A stretch of 64,000 nucleotides of DNA from the NCBI GenBank assembly GCA_947561585.1, contig CANNZV010001150.1:1-64000 (forward strand), given 5' to 3'. The notes below the pieces were generated by a model. It was not told the DNA's origin. It made no database searches and was given only the letters and a program-made list of their open reading frames with translations. The stretch comes from Caprella mutica. Lineage: Eukaryota > Arthropoda > Malacostraca > Amphipoda > Caprellidae. The position numbers and the translations under genes are program-made. Position 1 is the stretch's first letter. Every line of letters begins with the position of its first letter. Shown here piece after piece: positions 36,601 through 46,865 of this stretch.

Positions 36601-39600
36601 TCTTCAGCATCCCCATGATCCAAGTGACCAGGTGTATCTCTATTCCTGCATTGAATAAAGTGGACCTTATAGCCGCCAGAGAGACATTACTAAAGGCACC
36701 TTCATTATCCAAAAACAGGGCAAGGGCTAGTTGTTTTTTGAACACTGCTTTTTCAAGCTTTTGAACAACGGCATGCAGGGCTGCATCGGTCGAGTGGCCC
36801 TGTTTGAAAGCAAACTGATTCAAGTGCATTTTTGGGTTGAGTCCGCCAATGCACTCACTCAGGTGCCAGTAGACCAGTCTCTCCAAAACTTTCAGGAAGA
36901 AAGAGGTCAGAGTGATCGGTCTAAAGGACTTAGCCTTCAGATACGAGGGTTACCCTGGTTTCGGGATAAAGACAGCCCTCGCGTTGCACCAGGTATCAGG
37001 AACATGACTCAGGCAGAGACTAGCTCGGAAAAGTCGAACCAGAATCTCTCGCAAGGCATGACCCGCCCTTTGGAGCATTACAGGACTGACCATATCTCCA
37101 CCAGGTGATTTATAACTGTTAAAAGAACTGATAGACTTAGCAATTCTCTCCTCCGTAATGAAGTGATCAAATTGCCGGTTGCACCAGCTCAATTTTGGCA
37201 GGGTAAAGGGTGAGTCATGGTCTATCCTTACACTACCGGGATAGTGCACGGACATCATGAACTCTAGGGTCTCGCTGGAGCTAGAAGTGTACGTACCGTC
37301 AGTTTTCTGTAAAACGTCCAGTTGTACCTTCCTTACTCCTTTGAGTAACTTACCGATTATGTTAAAATCGTGTATGTTTTCGTTGCTGCTGCAGAAGTTC
37401 CGCCAGGAACTCTTTTTAGCTCTACGAATCATAGATTTATATGCACGCTTGAGTCTGCGGTAATTGTGGCATGTACACAGAGGAGCACCAGCATTCCATA
37501 GCAACAGTGACCATATCATTGTCGGTGTAACCAGGAACAGACCATACGTTCAAGGATGAAGACGCTACTATGACTGCTCTGTTACGCAAGTTATCACCCG
37601 CAGGTGCTTGGAAGACCATGGACCCCAAAAGGTTGATAGTGGCTAAGCCACCAAAAGTGTATGGCTCTTGAATGAGAACCATGAACTCTGCATCGTGTTC
37701 CAGCTTCCTCTGCAATTCAACAGAGGCACTGTAACATCGGTGCATTTTCAGCTGCCATCCATGAACAATAACCATGATGGAAGGAAAGGGTCTAGCCCTG
37801 GATCTAGGATCCAAAGACCAGATTCAGACCGCTAGGACCCGGTTTCTCACCCACGACTGCCGATGATACGAGACCAGACGGGTTACCAATGGGAGAGATA
37901 TCCAGGTCCCCAATGGTGGAAGATTCCCCAGCACCTACAGACGGGTCTGCAGGTGAAGTGGAAACCACCATACCAGAGGCAGCTCCTCCATCATTGTTGG
38001 CCGGGGCTTTCAGTGCTGGGGGCGGAGCAGCAGGCGTTGGGTGTCTGAACTCCAATCTGCCCATGCCACAGAATGGTCGCATCTGCAGAGCCTTCAGCCG
38101 TTGAAAAGCATCCTCCTCAACGGAAAAGACGCAGACGCGCCCACGCATATGGCCCTGGCCAGTTGGTGGCGCCTCAGTGGTGAGGTGCAGACCTGCCACA
38201 CGTAGGTTCGTGTTGGACGCCTCCAAGAGCTGAAGGAGATCCTTCCTGCTCTCGGCCACATCCAACGGAACCCACGCGGTACATCTCTTAGTAGGAGGCA
38301 AGTCACCCGGCCCCATAATCCAGTAACCCTTACGGGATCCGGGTCCTGGAACCAGCTTCTTTGCCTCCTCCTTCACCAACCCAAGTGAACGTTCATCCGA
38401 GCAGATTACCCGTACTCGGCCATTGTGGTGAGTACAGCTCTCTACCTGGACGGGCCACTCAGGTTTGCTACGTGCTCGATCAAGTATTTTTTTGTTTAGA
38501 GTCCTTTTCACGTTCACAAACTCTTCCATAGTAAGCGGGTCATCACTGGAGGTAGGTCCTACATACAATGAAAGGGTACTCTTAAGCCGCCTCAGAAAAC
38601 GTCAGGCCTTTGACCTTCCGAACCTTCTGAGGTGGCTTTTGGGAAGAACCAGGTGTAGAACCTAAAGATCGCTTCCTACTGGAAGGTTCGATGGGTCCCG
38701 ACACCTTGGGTTCCGTAGCTGAGGTACTCGGTCCAGGAGTCATTTGAATCGTTAGACGTTCAAACTTCTTCCTGGCACGAGACCTCTGCTTTCTCAGACG
38801 ATTCTTCAGGCTTGAATCCTTTGCAGGATTCTGACCATCAGAGGTCTGAGGTTGAAACCCAGTGTCAGAAGCCGAAGTTTCTTTCCCTGGTTGGGCGATC
38901 TCAGCAGCTTTCGCCGCGTCGATCTTCCGGCACTGAGGTGTTCCAGATCCCGAAGGATCGGCGTCACCCTCAGGCCGGGGAACCGGAGTAGCATCAGGTA
39001 ACAAGTTACCTTCTGCATCCTCCGTGTGTGTTAGAACTGAGAAAATACCGGGGAAATCCATATAACATAGGAAAGAATTCAGGACCCGATCAACGTTCTC
39101 GACACAGTTGAGGCAACAACGGCCAGGAATATGGTCTCTTTAGGGAAGAGACCGCCCTCCCGCGTCACGGTTCCTATAGGCCCCCTGACTGGTCTCAACA
39201 GCTCCTCCACTCTTCCATCCCCAAAGTGGTTCTCAGGCCACTTCAGTTCTTTCCGAGCTTAGTATGTCTACCTCCTGCAGCGGACCTCGCACCTCCCAGG
39301 GCTAACCATGCGGAGGGTTGCCCCTGGCACCATGGACGCTACTCCAGGGCCACGGTTCGGCTTTGAACTACTATCGGGACAAAGCGTTATGTTGCCATTG
39401 AAAGGCGCCCGAAGGTCGATCACAAACACTTTCTTTGGCTCAAACACCAGTCACCGGTTCGCACAAAGTCACCGTATCGCCAAGGCCGGTACATACCTTG
39501 TCGCCCTCATTTAAACGGTAGGGTGGCATCATGGTTACGCTCGGGCTCGTCCATCTTCCTCCTCTAATCCCGGCGACTCAGTCGGAGACCATCCGGGGAG

Positions 39601-42600
39601 GTGATCCAACCAGCCTGCTAGTTTCGAGGATTCCAGTATCAGAGCCTTTGCCCCCAATCAGACCACCCCGGGATTCTTGGTCTGAATCCTCCCACAAGTG
39701 CCTTCCCAGCATGATAGGATCTAATCTGGTATAGCCACTTGCTACAGTGGATTACGCAAGCCGCTCCACAACGTCAAGGTGATCCCCATCAGAGCGTAAA
39801 GTTAGGCATTACGATAGTTAATTGTTTATTTATGGCTATTGAAAAATGTCAATGATGTTGAAACACACTGTACAGTGTATAAATAAATTGTTGATCCCCT
39901 GAAAAAAGATTACACGCAAGGATAGGAACAAATTCCAAATAGCTACGAGACATAACTGCCATTGATCAAGAGATAACTCAAGAGGAAACCATTGGAAACT
40001 AGTGATGCAATTTTAAGAGAGTCTGTGTGGAAAAACTCCTCACTGTAGAATATTGAAACTAATTGCCTCTTATGTTTCACCTGTTACCAGGCCTCTTTCG
40101 ATGGATACACACAAGGTTACTATGGGCGGAGAAGTATCTTAAGACGGATTAAAAAACAGTACTCTACAAAGACAAAATGCGTGAAAACTCTCGACGGCCT
40201 CGACTGATGGGCTAAAGCTTCGCTCCCTCATGCCTCACCACATCGCCAACGAATTTGACGTCATCATGGAAGTGGAGGTGTGATAATTTGGGCTGGATTC
40301 CAAAAGGAGTGATAATAAATTCTGCTAATTATATTAACTTTTTGAATTGTGAATTTGTTCATTGGCTGAAAAGGAAACCTGCTGCGTTAAAAAAAGTTAT
40401 TTTCATACATAACAACGCTCTTTCTCACTCTGCTAAGGCAACTGTGAATCTCCTGAGGAGTAATAAGTTCGCTAATGACCAGTTGATGGTATGGATCAGT
40501 CTCTCTCTAGATTCAAACTCAATTGAAAAACTTCAGTCCATCCTGAAGAAGAATGTGTACGTGCGAAGACGTCAGTTCTCGTGGAAAGATGAGCTCTGGA
40601 AGGATGCTGAAGACTCTTGTAAGATGATAACGTCTGATACAATTCAGAAATTTACAGATTTGATAGATAAGCGTCTTTTAAAAATGGTGGAAAAGAGGGG
40701 AAATCAAACCGGATATTGACTAAAAATTAGCAATTAAACTACACATGAACGCTATCGTTAAATTTTTTTATTTAAAACGTTTATTTACGCATCTGAAATA
40801 ATATTTGAATTTTTCATTTTTTTTTAAATTTACTCGTAATGTTGATGCACATTTCCTGAAATTTCCAAGAATAACCATTGAGTTAACCCATTTTATGGCA
40901 ATGAACACATCTGCATAAAAGCGTAAGACGATGTGTAAGTTGATCGTATTGGGCGGTTTTGTCTTAATATCAAATATTCACATTTCGTAGCATTATTATG
41001 GTCGTACTATGAATCATTGTTGGAATATCAGTTGGTCGCACTGCGCGGATTTGTCTGAATATCACTTACAACTAATTAGCTATCTAGGGTCGCGCATTTG
41101 TAGACTTTTATCTAGATTCCTCAGATAACTTTAATATTTTTGATTTTAAAAGAAGCGGCAGCGCTGTAGCGCAAAATATGACCCCCGATATACTTATTTG
41201 TAATGTTAATGTACCTTTCCAGACCTCCAACCTTAACCTAACCCATCGGAAACTTAATTGCGCTATATCTCGAAAACGAAGCATTTGCACAACAAATGGT
41301 ATTTGTGAAAAACGTCTTAAAATGGCTCTTTTTACCTATATAAAGTGTCATAATATCGAAAATCGGTGGGGGACCTAAAGCACAAATTTACCTTATGATT
41401 TTATAAAGTAGCTAAGTCAGAACTTTCCAATACATTATTATAAATTTTATATCTAATATCAAAATGTCAATATTCTTCTCTTCATCTCAGTTCCTTCACG
41501 AAGGGCAGAGAAGGAGGTTTCAATCTTGAAATAGAGCAGAATACAGCACGTAAGATGCTGAAGCAGTCTGTGGCTCTGGTGTGCGCACACACTGGTTTCA
41601 CAGACACGACAGACTCTGTGTTGCGGCTATTGACTGACCTCATGCACGACTTTCTCAGCAAAGTCACCAAGATGTACCGAGTGAACATTGACAATGCTAA
41701 ACTGAACGCTAACTACTGTGGTTTCCATGTGAGTTGATAAGTTAGAATTGTCAGAGAGTTTATTTATTAGAGAAAATGGGTAAGTTCTGAGTTATTGAAT
41801 GGTTCCACATTTTTGATAGCTAGCTGTTATTAGAAAAGTAATTCATATTTTTTAATTCGTATCCATGATAGCTACCTGTTGGAATCTTGGATACCTACAA
41901 ACTAAAATGAGATAGCTAGGTAGGTAGCTATAATTTTGATATTTTCTTTTATTATCGAAAATGTAGAATCGTGTGATAACACTGAACTCACCCTAATAAT
42001 AATAATATCGTTTCTATGATTATAATTGATTTTATGCAATAGCTATATATATTTCACCATTTTGTTGTAATTACAGGATGTGTTGGAGCAGACCTTCCAA
42101 ACGGCAGGCATTGGTGGTTTGTTAGACCTGCAGAAGATGTACAGAGAGAGAGTGCTTAACTACCACAACAATGTCAAACTCAACGCCATTCAGCTGACAA
42201 ACCACTACAACCTCCTCCTGAAGCAGTTCCTGCAGCAAAACACTACACAGATTGTACTGCAGCCTTCTGTGTGAGTATACAGGCCTCTTGTGTCAGAGTA
42301 TAGCTCTACAAAAAATTTCTGTTTTCCATTAAATAACTTTTTTAATCTGTTTATTGGTGTTGTTGGCGGAATGAATTTTCAACATCATTCATCATTTAAT
42401 ATCTTTCATTTTTTATATTTCTCTACAACTAAGAGTTGTAGTTGTCCTGAAAAATTTATTTGATATGGAATGTAGCTACCTAGCTATTAAATTTTTTACA
42501 AGAGTTCCTCTTTAAACTTAACAATTTTTATTGCATAGCTGTATCACTTTTTTTCATCTTTAGCTAGCTAATTCTTATACATAATTAGGGTAAGTTACCA

Positions 42601-45600
42601 ATTATCGGTCAGTTCCATATCTTTGATCATATAAGAAAAAACGATATAACAATAATTATATAATTAGTATCCATGATAGCTACCTGTAGAATCATGGATA
42701 GCTAGCTACTAGTAAAAATAGAAATTAAAAAATGATTATTCAATCATTTATTTATATGACCAAAGTTGTGAAACCGGCCGATAATTCGTAACTTACCCCA
42801 TTTCGTCTCTCTCCTCCTTGCTAAAATTTTCTTCTCCTCAAGGAGGCGTGAAAGCTCCTCCTCCAGCAGTGACTTGTGGCAGAGTGGAGGCAACCCTCCT
42901 AACAAAGCAAACACTCCCTTCTCCACCAATGTCATCCCCACAGCCGGGGGAGGGAGCATCAATATCACCATTGGGGGACTGCCGGGGGTGTCATACCCCA
43001 ACATGTCTGGTGAGACTTTACATTAGATACAAAATATAAACCATTTTTTTCTAGCTAATTCATACAAAATAATTTTGTTTGAATTAACATCTGAAGTGAA
43101 AATGGCTTATTTGTTGGGCACTCTATAGTCTATCCTGAAGCTGTCTGTTGTGAATGGAAGAGAAAGAGGGTAGTGTCCTCTGAGCCCCGAACTGTTGTAA
43201 TTTTGATTGTTTTTTCTTTTTTACCATGTTCGTCATTTTTTAACGCCACTTGTAGTTTCAGAGGATAGCGCTAGGGCTATGCTCTTCAACCACGAGGTCT
43301 TAGATTTAGTGTTAGGCAGACTTGTAGGCTTCATTTACTATCACCTCTTCCATCCGTGAGTGCAGCCACTGGTGCTTGTGTCCCTTTTCGTCACAGTCAT
43401 TGGTAAGTGACTGCATTCACGGAGTAGCAATTCTACATGCATGAGCTTTGTCACTAACTGGTAGTGAGTGACTTCGTTAATGGGACCACTTTTCTTTCTA
43501 ACTGCTTATTCTATTGTCCTTGTTTTTATTTGCTTTTGATGTCAGTGATATGACCATTATTATTGTTAAGAGCAGATGATAAACTCTAAATATTAAATTT
43601 ATTTTTCCAATAGCTAGCTGTAGCTTTATTTAATTTGCTAAAGTCTGGAATAGTATCCGTGTAACTTTGTTAATTAGTTTAACCATGACTCACTTAACTA
43701 TAATGAAGTAAGCCATAGCCATAATTCGAAGGCTTACTATAATGAAGTAAGCCTTAGGAGTAGCTACTTCAAACTGTATAAACAACATCTCTAAAATGGT
43801 ATCCAGTCCTCTACAGAAGTAAGCTGTAAGCCATCGTTTCAAGTTAAGGGGACCGTTCCCGGGAAAAATGGCAAAATTAAAGAAAAAAAATTTATTTTGT
43901 AAATAGTTGCTTTTTAACCTTCTAATAGTGTGTGCAAAATATCAGAGCTCTCGTGTTACTCCAACCCCCTGGGGAGAGGGAAAAGGGGACCGGGGGGTAG
44001 GGAGTCGATATGTACTCTAAAAACCAACTCTCAGCCAATTATAATTCGTAATAATTAATTATCTCGCTATATCTGGTATCAGATGCACACTAAGGTATGC
44101 CCCTCAGTTACCCGCAAACCTTCACAGGAGTCGTATGCAGCGTGTCAGATTATCAAACTTTGAATGGGATTTTCTATTAGTTCAGAGATCTAAAAATCTT
44201 GTAATTCAAAAGCCTAAGGCGTTTACAATTTTGAAGCTACGGCATTGCGATTTTTTGCATTCGATTCTCCCCGGAATTCTCTACAAACTCTGGAAGAGTT
44301 TTATTTAATTTTCGAATTATTTTTCAAAATATTGAATTTTGAAATTTATATTTTTTTCAATTTTTTTTTTTCACTGAAAATTGCAATTATTCGAAAACCA
44401 ATTCGAAAAATCAAAAAATCGCTTCCACAGTTTATACAGGGTGGGGCGTAAGTTTGGAAGCAAATGAAAGTGCATATTATAATCCAACGAAAAATATATT
44501 TAATAATTTACAAATATGTATTATTACATAAGGGTTTTAAGAATTCAAAAATCATAAATTTATTCAAAATGTCCCCCTTGTTTTTAATAACAGCCTCAAA
44601 TCTCCTCCGAACTCCTCCTACTGCGGCACGCAACTGTTCTTGTGAAATTTCCTTCCAAGATCTCTGGAGCGAACGCTTTAAATCATCCACACTGCGATGG
44701 AATTTACCACAGGCCTTTGATTCAAGAGTAGACCATACCGAAAAGTCCATAGGATTAACATCTGGGGAGCAGGGAGGCCACATTTCTTTGGACCAAAACC
44801 GTGGAAGATGGTCATGGCACCAGTTTTGAGTGACATTTGCAGTATATGAAGTCGCGCCGTCTTGCTGAAATGTCCATAGAGTGTCATTACCGAAGTGATC
44901 CTTAGCTGACTCCAACATTGGCGTCAAAATATTCTCAATATAACATTTAGCATTGATTTTGGCGCCTTGTTCCACAAAAATTAAAGGCGATCTCAAAGTT
45001 TCTGAAACGGCGGCCCAGACCATTACTGAAGCAGGTTTCATGGTTCTGTGGACAGTTTTTTGGTTGTAGGGGATGTCTTTTGCACTTTTACCAATTATTC
45101 TGTCATTTCTCCGGTTGTGAGCCATTTCCACCGTGAAAATTTCTTAGTCAGACCAAACAATTTCACCAGCCGTGCCAGACTTCAATTCTCTCAGAAGTGC
45201 TTTGCTTCTCTCCAATCTCTTTTTCTTTACAGCTTTTGACAGAGTCTGTCTCTTTTAGAGGGTGAAAGAGGACATCTTTAGGTCTTCTTTGACAACTCTT
45301 CTCATTCTTCTGGGACTCAAATTAGCTGTTTTGGCTAACAATCGTATTGACCTTTTCGGGTTCCTCCTGATCTTCTCTCGGGCACATTTTATTAGTTGTT
45401 TGGTGCGTTGTGAGCGTGGTCTACCACTTCTTGAACGATCAGTCAAGTCTCCTCTCTCATTAAAACGCTTCATACACTTCCAAACAGTCGATCTCGCTAT
45501 TGAGAGAGAGTCTTTGAAATGACGGAATCTGACTTCCCGGCACGGTGTAGAGCAATAATGGCTTCTCTTTTGTCTGACATTTTTGAATTGACTAAATTTT

Positions 45601-46792
45601 TGAAAAAAATAACACTGCCACGTCATAATGTAGTGTCTCTACTATAGTTCAAACCCTATCACCTACTTAGGAACTTATTTTTAAGAATTATATTAATGTT
45701 TGAAAAATTGCTTCCAAACTTACGCCCCACCCTGTAGAGAATCTTGTGGAGAATCGAAAGCAAAAAACCATAATGTCATAGCTACAAAATTGTAGTATCC
45801 ATTTATTAATTTACACACTGTTCGAAATTTATTCGAAATTCGAATAACTCGTTTTCTATGGGTCGAATCGAAAAAATGTCATGAAACAAAAACATCTTAG
45901 AATTCATTTTATATATGTGTACAAAGTTTCACAACCGTAGCTTCAATAATAATAAACTTTTCAAAATCTGGGAACGGTGCCCTTAAAATAGTTAGCTACA
46001 TTGCTACAATGTAGCTAACTATTATTAATTCTAAAGTTATCCATTGCAATTCGATCATTAATCATTTTCCTCTTCACTCTAGCAACTTATTTTATCTTTT
46101 TATTTTCCAGGCGATGGTACAAACAGAGTAACAGTTCGCTCTAATTCTACTAACATTCGCCAGACATCTGTTGGGAACATTGTGAGGTCTGCCAGCAACC
46201 CTGAGAACTTCAGCCTTAACCAGTGAGTCTGGGACACTGTCCTTAACACCTAGACTATGAGATGGAGTAAATATACACTAGGGCTGTACTGACACTATCG
46301 GCAGCTACTCGTTATATCGGTCAGTGATTTAGGTATCGGTATCAGCTGATAACTACTACGGAGTAGCAAACGGTATCAGTAATAATTATGGTATTAGTAC
46401 TTGTTATATCAGCCATTTTCTATGTATCCTAGATTACTTTTACAAAGTATCAGTAATAATTATGGTATTTGTATGCGGTACACATATTTTTATAGTGTAC
46501 AAATCAGTAGGTACATTGCCCCTAAATAAATTCAATATTCATGTGTTTTTGACATGAATATTGGTAGCTAAATAGGATCCAAACCTTAAGTTAAAGGAGC
46601 ATCACAGTATTCGAAAAGTTTGTCTTTAGAAAAACTTCTATAAGTTAGATTAGTTTATGACTTAGCTATATTAACACCCACTTTCCGAGTACTGCGTCAT
46701 ACTAATTCTAACCCTTTTCTCCCACTAGTGATGCTGACCACAGGACTCAGGCCTCTCCTCTATCGGCACATTTCAACATCAACCCGAGATGA
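27636..46792 (+). CDS. SUPT7L: SUPT7L (STAF65-gamma), SAGA/STAGA complex subunit, nine exons
   Basis: Exons: 27636-27694, 29902-30018, 30573-30672, 33962-34092, 41491-41728, 42077-42270, 42843-43009, 46111-46222, 46729-46792. Every junction is GT..AG and keeps frame, giving 393 residues (human about 414). SUPT7L is a core subunit of the nuclear SAGA/STAGA histone-acetyltransferase coactivator; its histone fold pairs with a TAF/ADA partner. Exon 5 carries the bromodomain-associated histone fold (about 152-210: QNTARKMLKQSVALVCAHTG, DSVLRLLTDLMHDF). Exon 6 continues with VLEQTFQTAGIGGLLDLQKM, a block strongly conserved in the family. N-terminal WGEL, LHQPS and TIRLLQH also match the family. The C-terminal part is Ser/Asn-rich and diverged. 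An in-frame TAA at 27600 supports this ATG. A splice-acceptor-like CTCTTTCAG ends at 27583. Introns 1, 3, 4 and 7 contain transposons. Confidence 0.93.
28036..29159. mobile_element. hAT-like non-coding element in SUPT7L intron 1
   Basis: 1124 bp. Ends TAGGGCTGTACTGATAT and its inverse ATCGGTACAGCCCTA, with exact 8-bp TSD GTTCATAT at 28028-28035 and 29160-29167. Subterminal regions are full of CGATACY motifs (CCGATACTGATACGAG and similar). No transposase frame. Fragments of the family occur near 46284 and 52892. Confidence 0.9.
29168..30572. other. SUPT7L intron sequence around exon 2
   Basis: AT-rich introns with several TAGCTA and TAGCTACCT motifs. Apart from exon 2 (29902-30018), nothing coding is seen. 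Confidence 0.6.
30790..32090 (+). pseudogene. Decayed LINE ORF2 fragment in SUPT7L intron 3
   Basis: Plus strand. Translated pieces in shifting frames match the 18361-23322 LINE: AGAGAGTGGCATAAGACAAG encodes the ESGIRQ block, and ATCTTTGCAGATGATAAC encodes IFADDN, the RT catalytic motif. The 3' part (31661-32085) has one 85-codon open piece and the GTTGGGGAGTTTTGTTTGGA tail shared with 23770-23790. Many stops and frameshifts; sense orientation relative to SUPT7L. Confidence 0.75.
32091..33961. mobile_element. SUPT7L intron 3 remainder with a dispersed-repeat copy
   Basis: About 33270-33530 is an inverted copy of the dispersed family at 43235-43470 (shared CCTCTAAAATTACAAGTAGC, GGGACACAAGCACCGGTGAC). 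32870-32960 has short alternating GGAAATTCGCC/GAAAATTCGC repeats. The rest is unassigned AT-rich intron. Confidence 0.6.
34093..34740. mobile_element. SUPT7L intron 4 start and a hAT-like terminus
   Basis: 34093-34646 is featureless intron. At 34647 a hAT-like end starts CAGAGGTGGGCAGCGCT, followed by palindromic AGCAGCGGCGCTGCCGCT and AGCGGCGCT motifs. The 3' end of the next retrotransposon follows, and no matching opposite terminus was found; GAAGCGGCAGCGC near 41152 is too short to be conclusive. Confidence 0.5.
34816..37814 (-). pseudogene. ORF2 of the RNase H-bearing LINE: EN (deleted), RT, RNase H
   Basis: Starts 9 bases before the ORF1 stop ends. The endonuclease N-terminus (IQEPYTFGG, AVIVASSSLNVW) runs to about 37490 and then jumps in another frame to the pre-RT linker (YRRLKRAYKSMIRRAKKS), so the catalytic GDFN and SDH region is missing. 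RT motifs are present: NSYKSPGGDMVSP, an in-frame TAA at 36950, RPITLTS, FAFKQGHSTDAA, RGTPQGGVLSPLLFN and the catalytic YTDD near 36440. A frameshift at 36029 leads to TPTAALEMLLGLPPL. RNase H has FTDGS, QAEILA, INSDSQAAI and GNETAD, split by another frameshift near 35700. The end (35037-34816) carries an ETRTHIVEECPSY Cys/His motif. Confidence 0.85.
37804..39061 (-). pseudogene. ORF1 of the RNase H-bearing LINE (DUF4780-like), frameshifted
   Basis: Two pieces in different frames. 39061-38582 (159 codons) is Ser/Pro-rich with a basic stretch (KNRLRKQRSRARKKFERL), possibly RNA-binding. 38573-37804 carries a globular domain with WPVQVESC, NGRVRVICSDE, GYWIMGPGDLPP and RCTAWVPLD, which resembles the DUF4780-type ORF1 domain of invertebrate retrotransposons. 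A one-base shift near 38585-38590 would join the frames; as it stands the first piece ends in SEAA. The role is probably chaperoning of element RNA, inferred from position. Confidence 0.68.
40030..40719 (+). pseudogene. Tc1-type transposase remnant
   Basis: The 154-codon open piece 40255-40719 covers the C-terminal half of a Tc1-like DDE transposase: GVIINSANYINFLN, FIHNNALSHSAKAT, DSNSIEKLQSILKKNVY, FSWKDELW. The second catalytic Asp of the family block (IHDNA) is Asn here, and the usual PDLNPIE reads LDSNSIE. Upstream a TLDGLD-stop sequence near 40192 is the likely first catalytic block. The N-terminal DNA-binding part is not recognisable. Located in SUPT7L intron 4; clearly inactive. Confidence 0.78.
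40736..41490. other. End of SUPT7L intron 4
   Basis: AT-rich DNA. 41140-41390 is slightly less AT-rich and resembles a decayed repeat, not assigned. No gene seen. Confidence 0.5.
41776..41992. mobile_element. GGGTAAGTT-family MITE, old copy, SUPT7L intron 5
   Basis: Starts GGGTAAGTTCTGAGTTATTG and ends with a diverged inverse (AACTCACCC). Shares TTCCACATTTTTGAT and ATCCATGATAGCTACCTGT with the copy at 42598-42798. Confidence 0.55.
42598..42799. mobile_element. GGGTAAGTT-family MITE, SUPT7L intron 6
   Basis: Inverted ends GGGTAAGTTACCAATTATCG and CGATAATTCGTAACTTACCC; about 200 bp, AT-rich, non-coding. It ends 43 bp before exon 7, next to its splice acceptor. Confidence 0.7.
43137..43500 (+). 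mobile_element. Dispersed repeat with TTTTAGAGGATAGCGCTAGG core, SUPT7L intron 7
   Basis: Contains TTTCAGAGGATAGCGCTAGG, CTCTTCAACCACGAGGTCTT, TATCACCTCTTCCATCCGTG and TTGTGTCCCTTTTCGTCACA. Copies or parts occur at 9050-9105 plus 9301-9375, 33270-33530, 48945-49132 and 50066-50194 plus 52003-52165. Non-coding; superfamily not assigned. Confidence 0.7.
44437..45734 (-). mobile_element. mariner/maT-like transposon, 1.3 kb, TA-flanked
   Basis: 1298 bp with inverted ends CAGGGTGGGGCGTAAGTTTG and its complement, flanked by TA (44435-44436, 45735-45736). Contains one transposase pseudogene on the minus strand. Nested in the TTAA-flanked element. Length and TIRs are typical of mariner-like elements. 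Confidence 0.92.
44508..45580 (-). pseudogene. mariner-like (DD37D) transposase, inactivated
   Basis: ATG at 45580-45578. An HTH region (STVWKCMKRFNERG, then a GRPR linker) leads to a second HTH and a DDE domain. Catalytic blocks are VWSD before an in-frame stop near 45145, QQDGATSYTA, and SPDVNPMDFSVWS. Counting from the second Asp to the Asp of PMD leaves 37 intervening residues, the DD37D spacing of maT-type mariners. Defects: a frameshift near 45510, TAA near 45253 and TAA near 45145. All three catalytic Asp survive, so inactivation looks relatively recent. Usual length about 345 residues, matched here if the breaks are ignored. Confidence 0.86.
46284..46530. mobile_element. Fragment of the TAGGGCTGTAC hAT-like family
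   Basis: Begins TAGGGCTGTACTGACACTAT and contains ATCGGTATCAGCTGAT-type repeats, as in 28036-29159; the other end is not found. In SUPT7L intron 8. Confidence 0.65.
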
Positions 46793-46865
46793 GAAGTGAG
46801 CTTCTCATCTTACCATTTTTTACCTTCTTACCATTTCGATACATGGAGAGTGAAGTGAGTATACC

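Larger units (their letters stand above)
34741..39795 (-). mobile_element. LINE with RNase H (I/R1/Nimb-like) antisense in SUPT7L intron 4
   Basis: About 5 kb on the minus strand, markedly richer in GC than the host intron. In order: a 5' leader (39795-39062), ORF1 (39061-37804), ORF2 with a shortened endonuclease, reverse transcriptase, RNase H and a terminal Cys/His motif (37814-34816), then a short 3' end. RNase H in ORF2 is typical of the I, R1, Nimb and related clades. Several frameshifts, stops and a deletion make this copy inactive. Exact ends and TSD were not resolved. Confidence 0.82.
43848..45982. mobile_element. TTAA-flanked (piggyBac-like) non-autonomous element
   Basis: Ends GGGGACCGTTCCCGGG and TGGGAACGGTGCCC are inverted repeats, directly flanked by TTAA (43844-43847, 45983-45986), the piggyBac target signature. 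Without the mariner inserted at 44437-45734 it is about 835 bp and carries a second, internal inverted repeat (GCATTCGATTCTCC near 44257, GGAGAATCGAAAGC near 45748). No transposase of its own. In SUPT7L intron 7. Confidence 0.83.

Noticed and set aside
34647..41165. A single hAT element with ends at 34647 and about 41152 enclosing the LINE
   Set aside because: Only 13 bases match at the right (GAAGCGGCAGCGC) and no 8-bp duplication was found.
43235..43470. tRNA-derived SINE
   Set aside because: No A-box/B-box promoter or tRNA-like fold could be recognised, and a related copy is a perfect hairpin, which fits a DNA element better.
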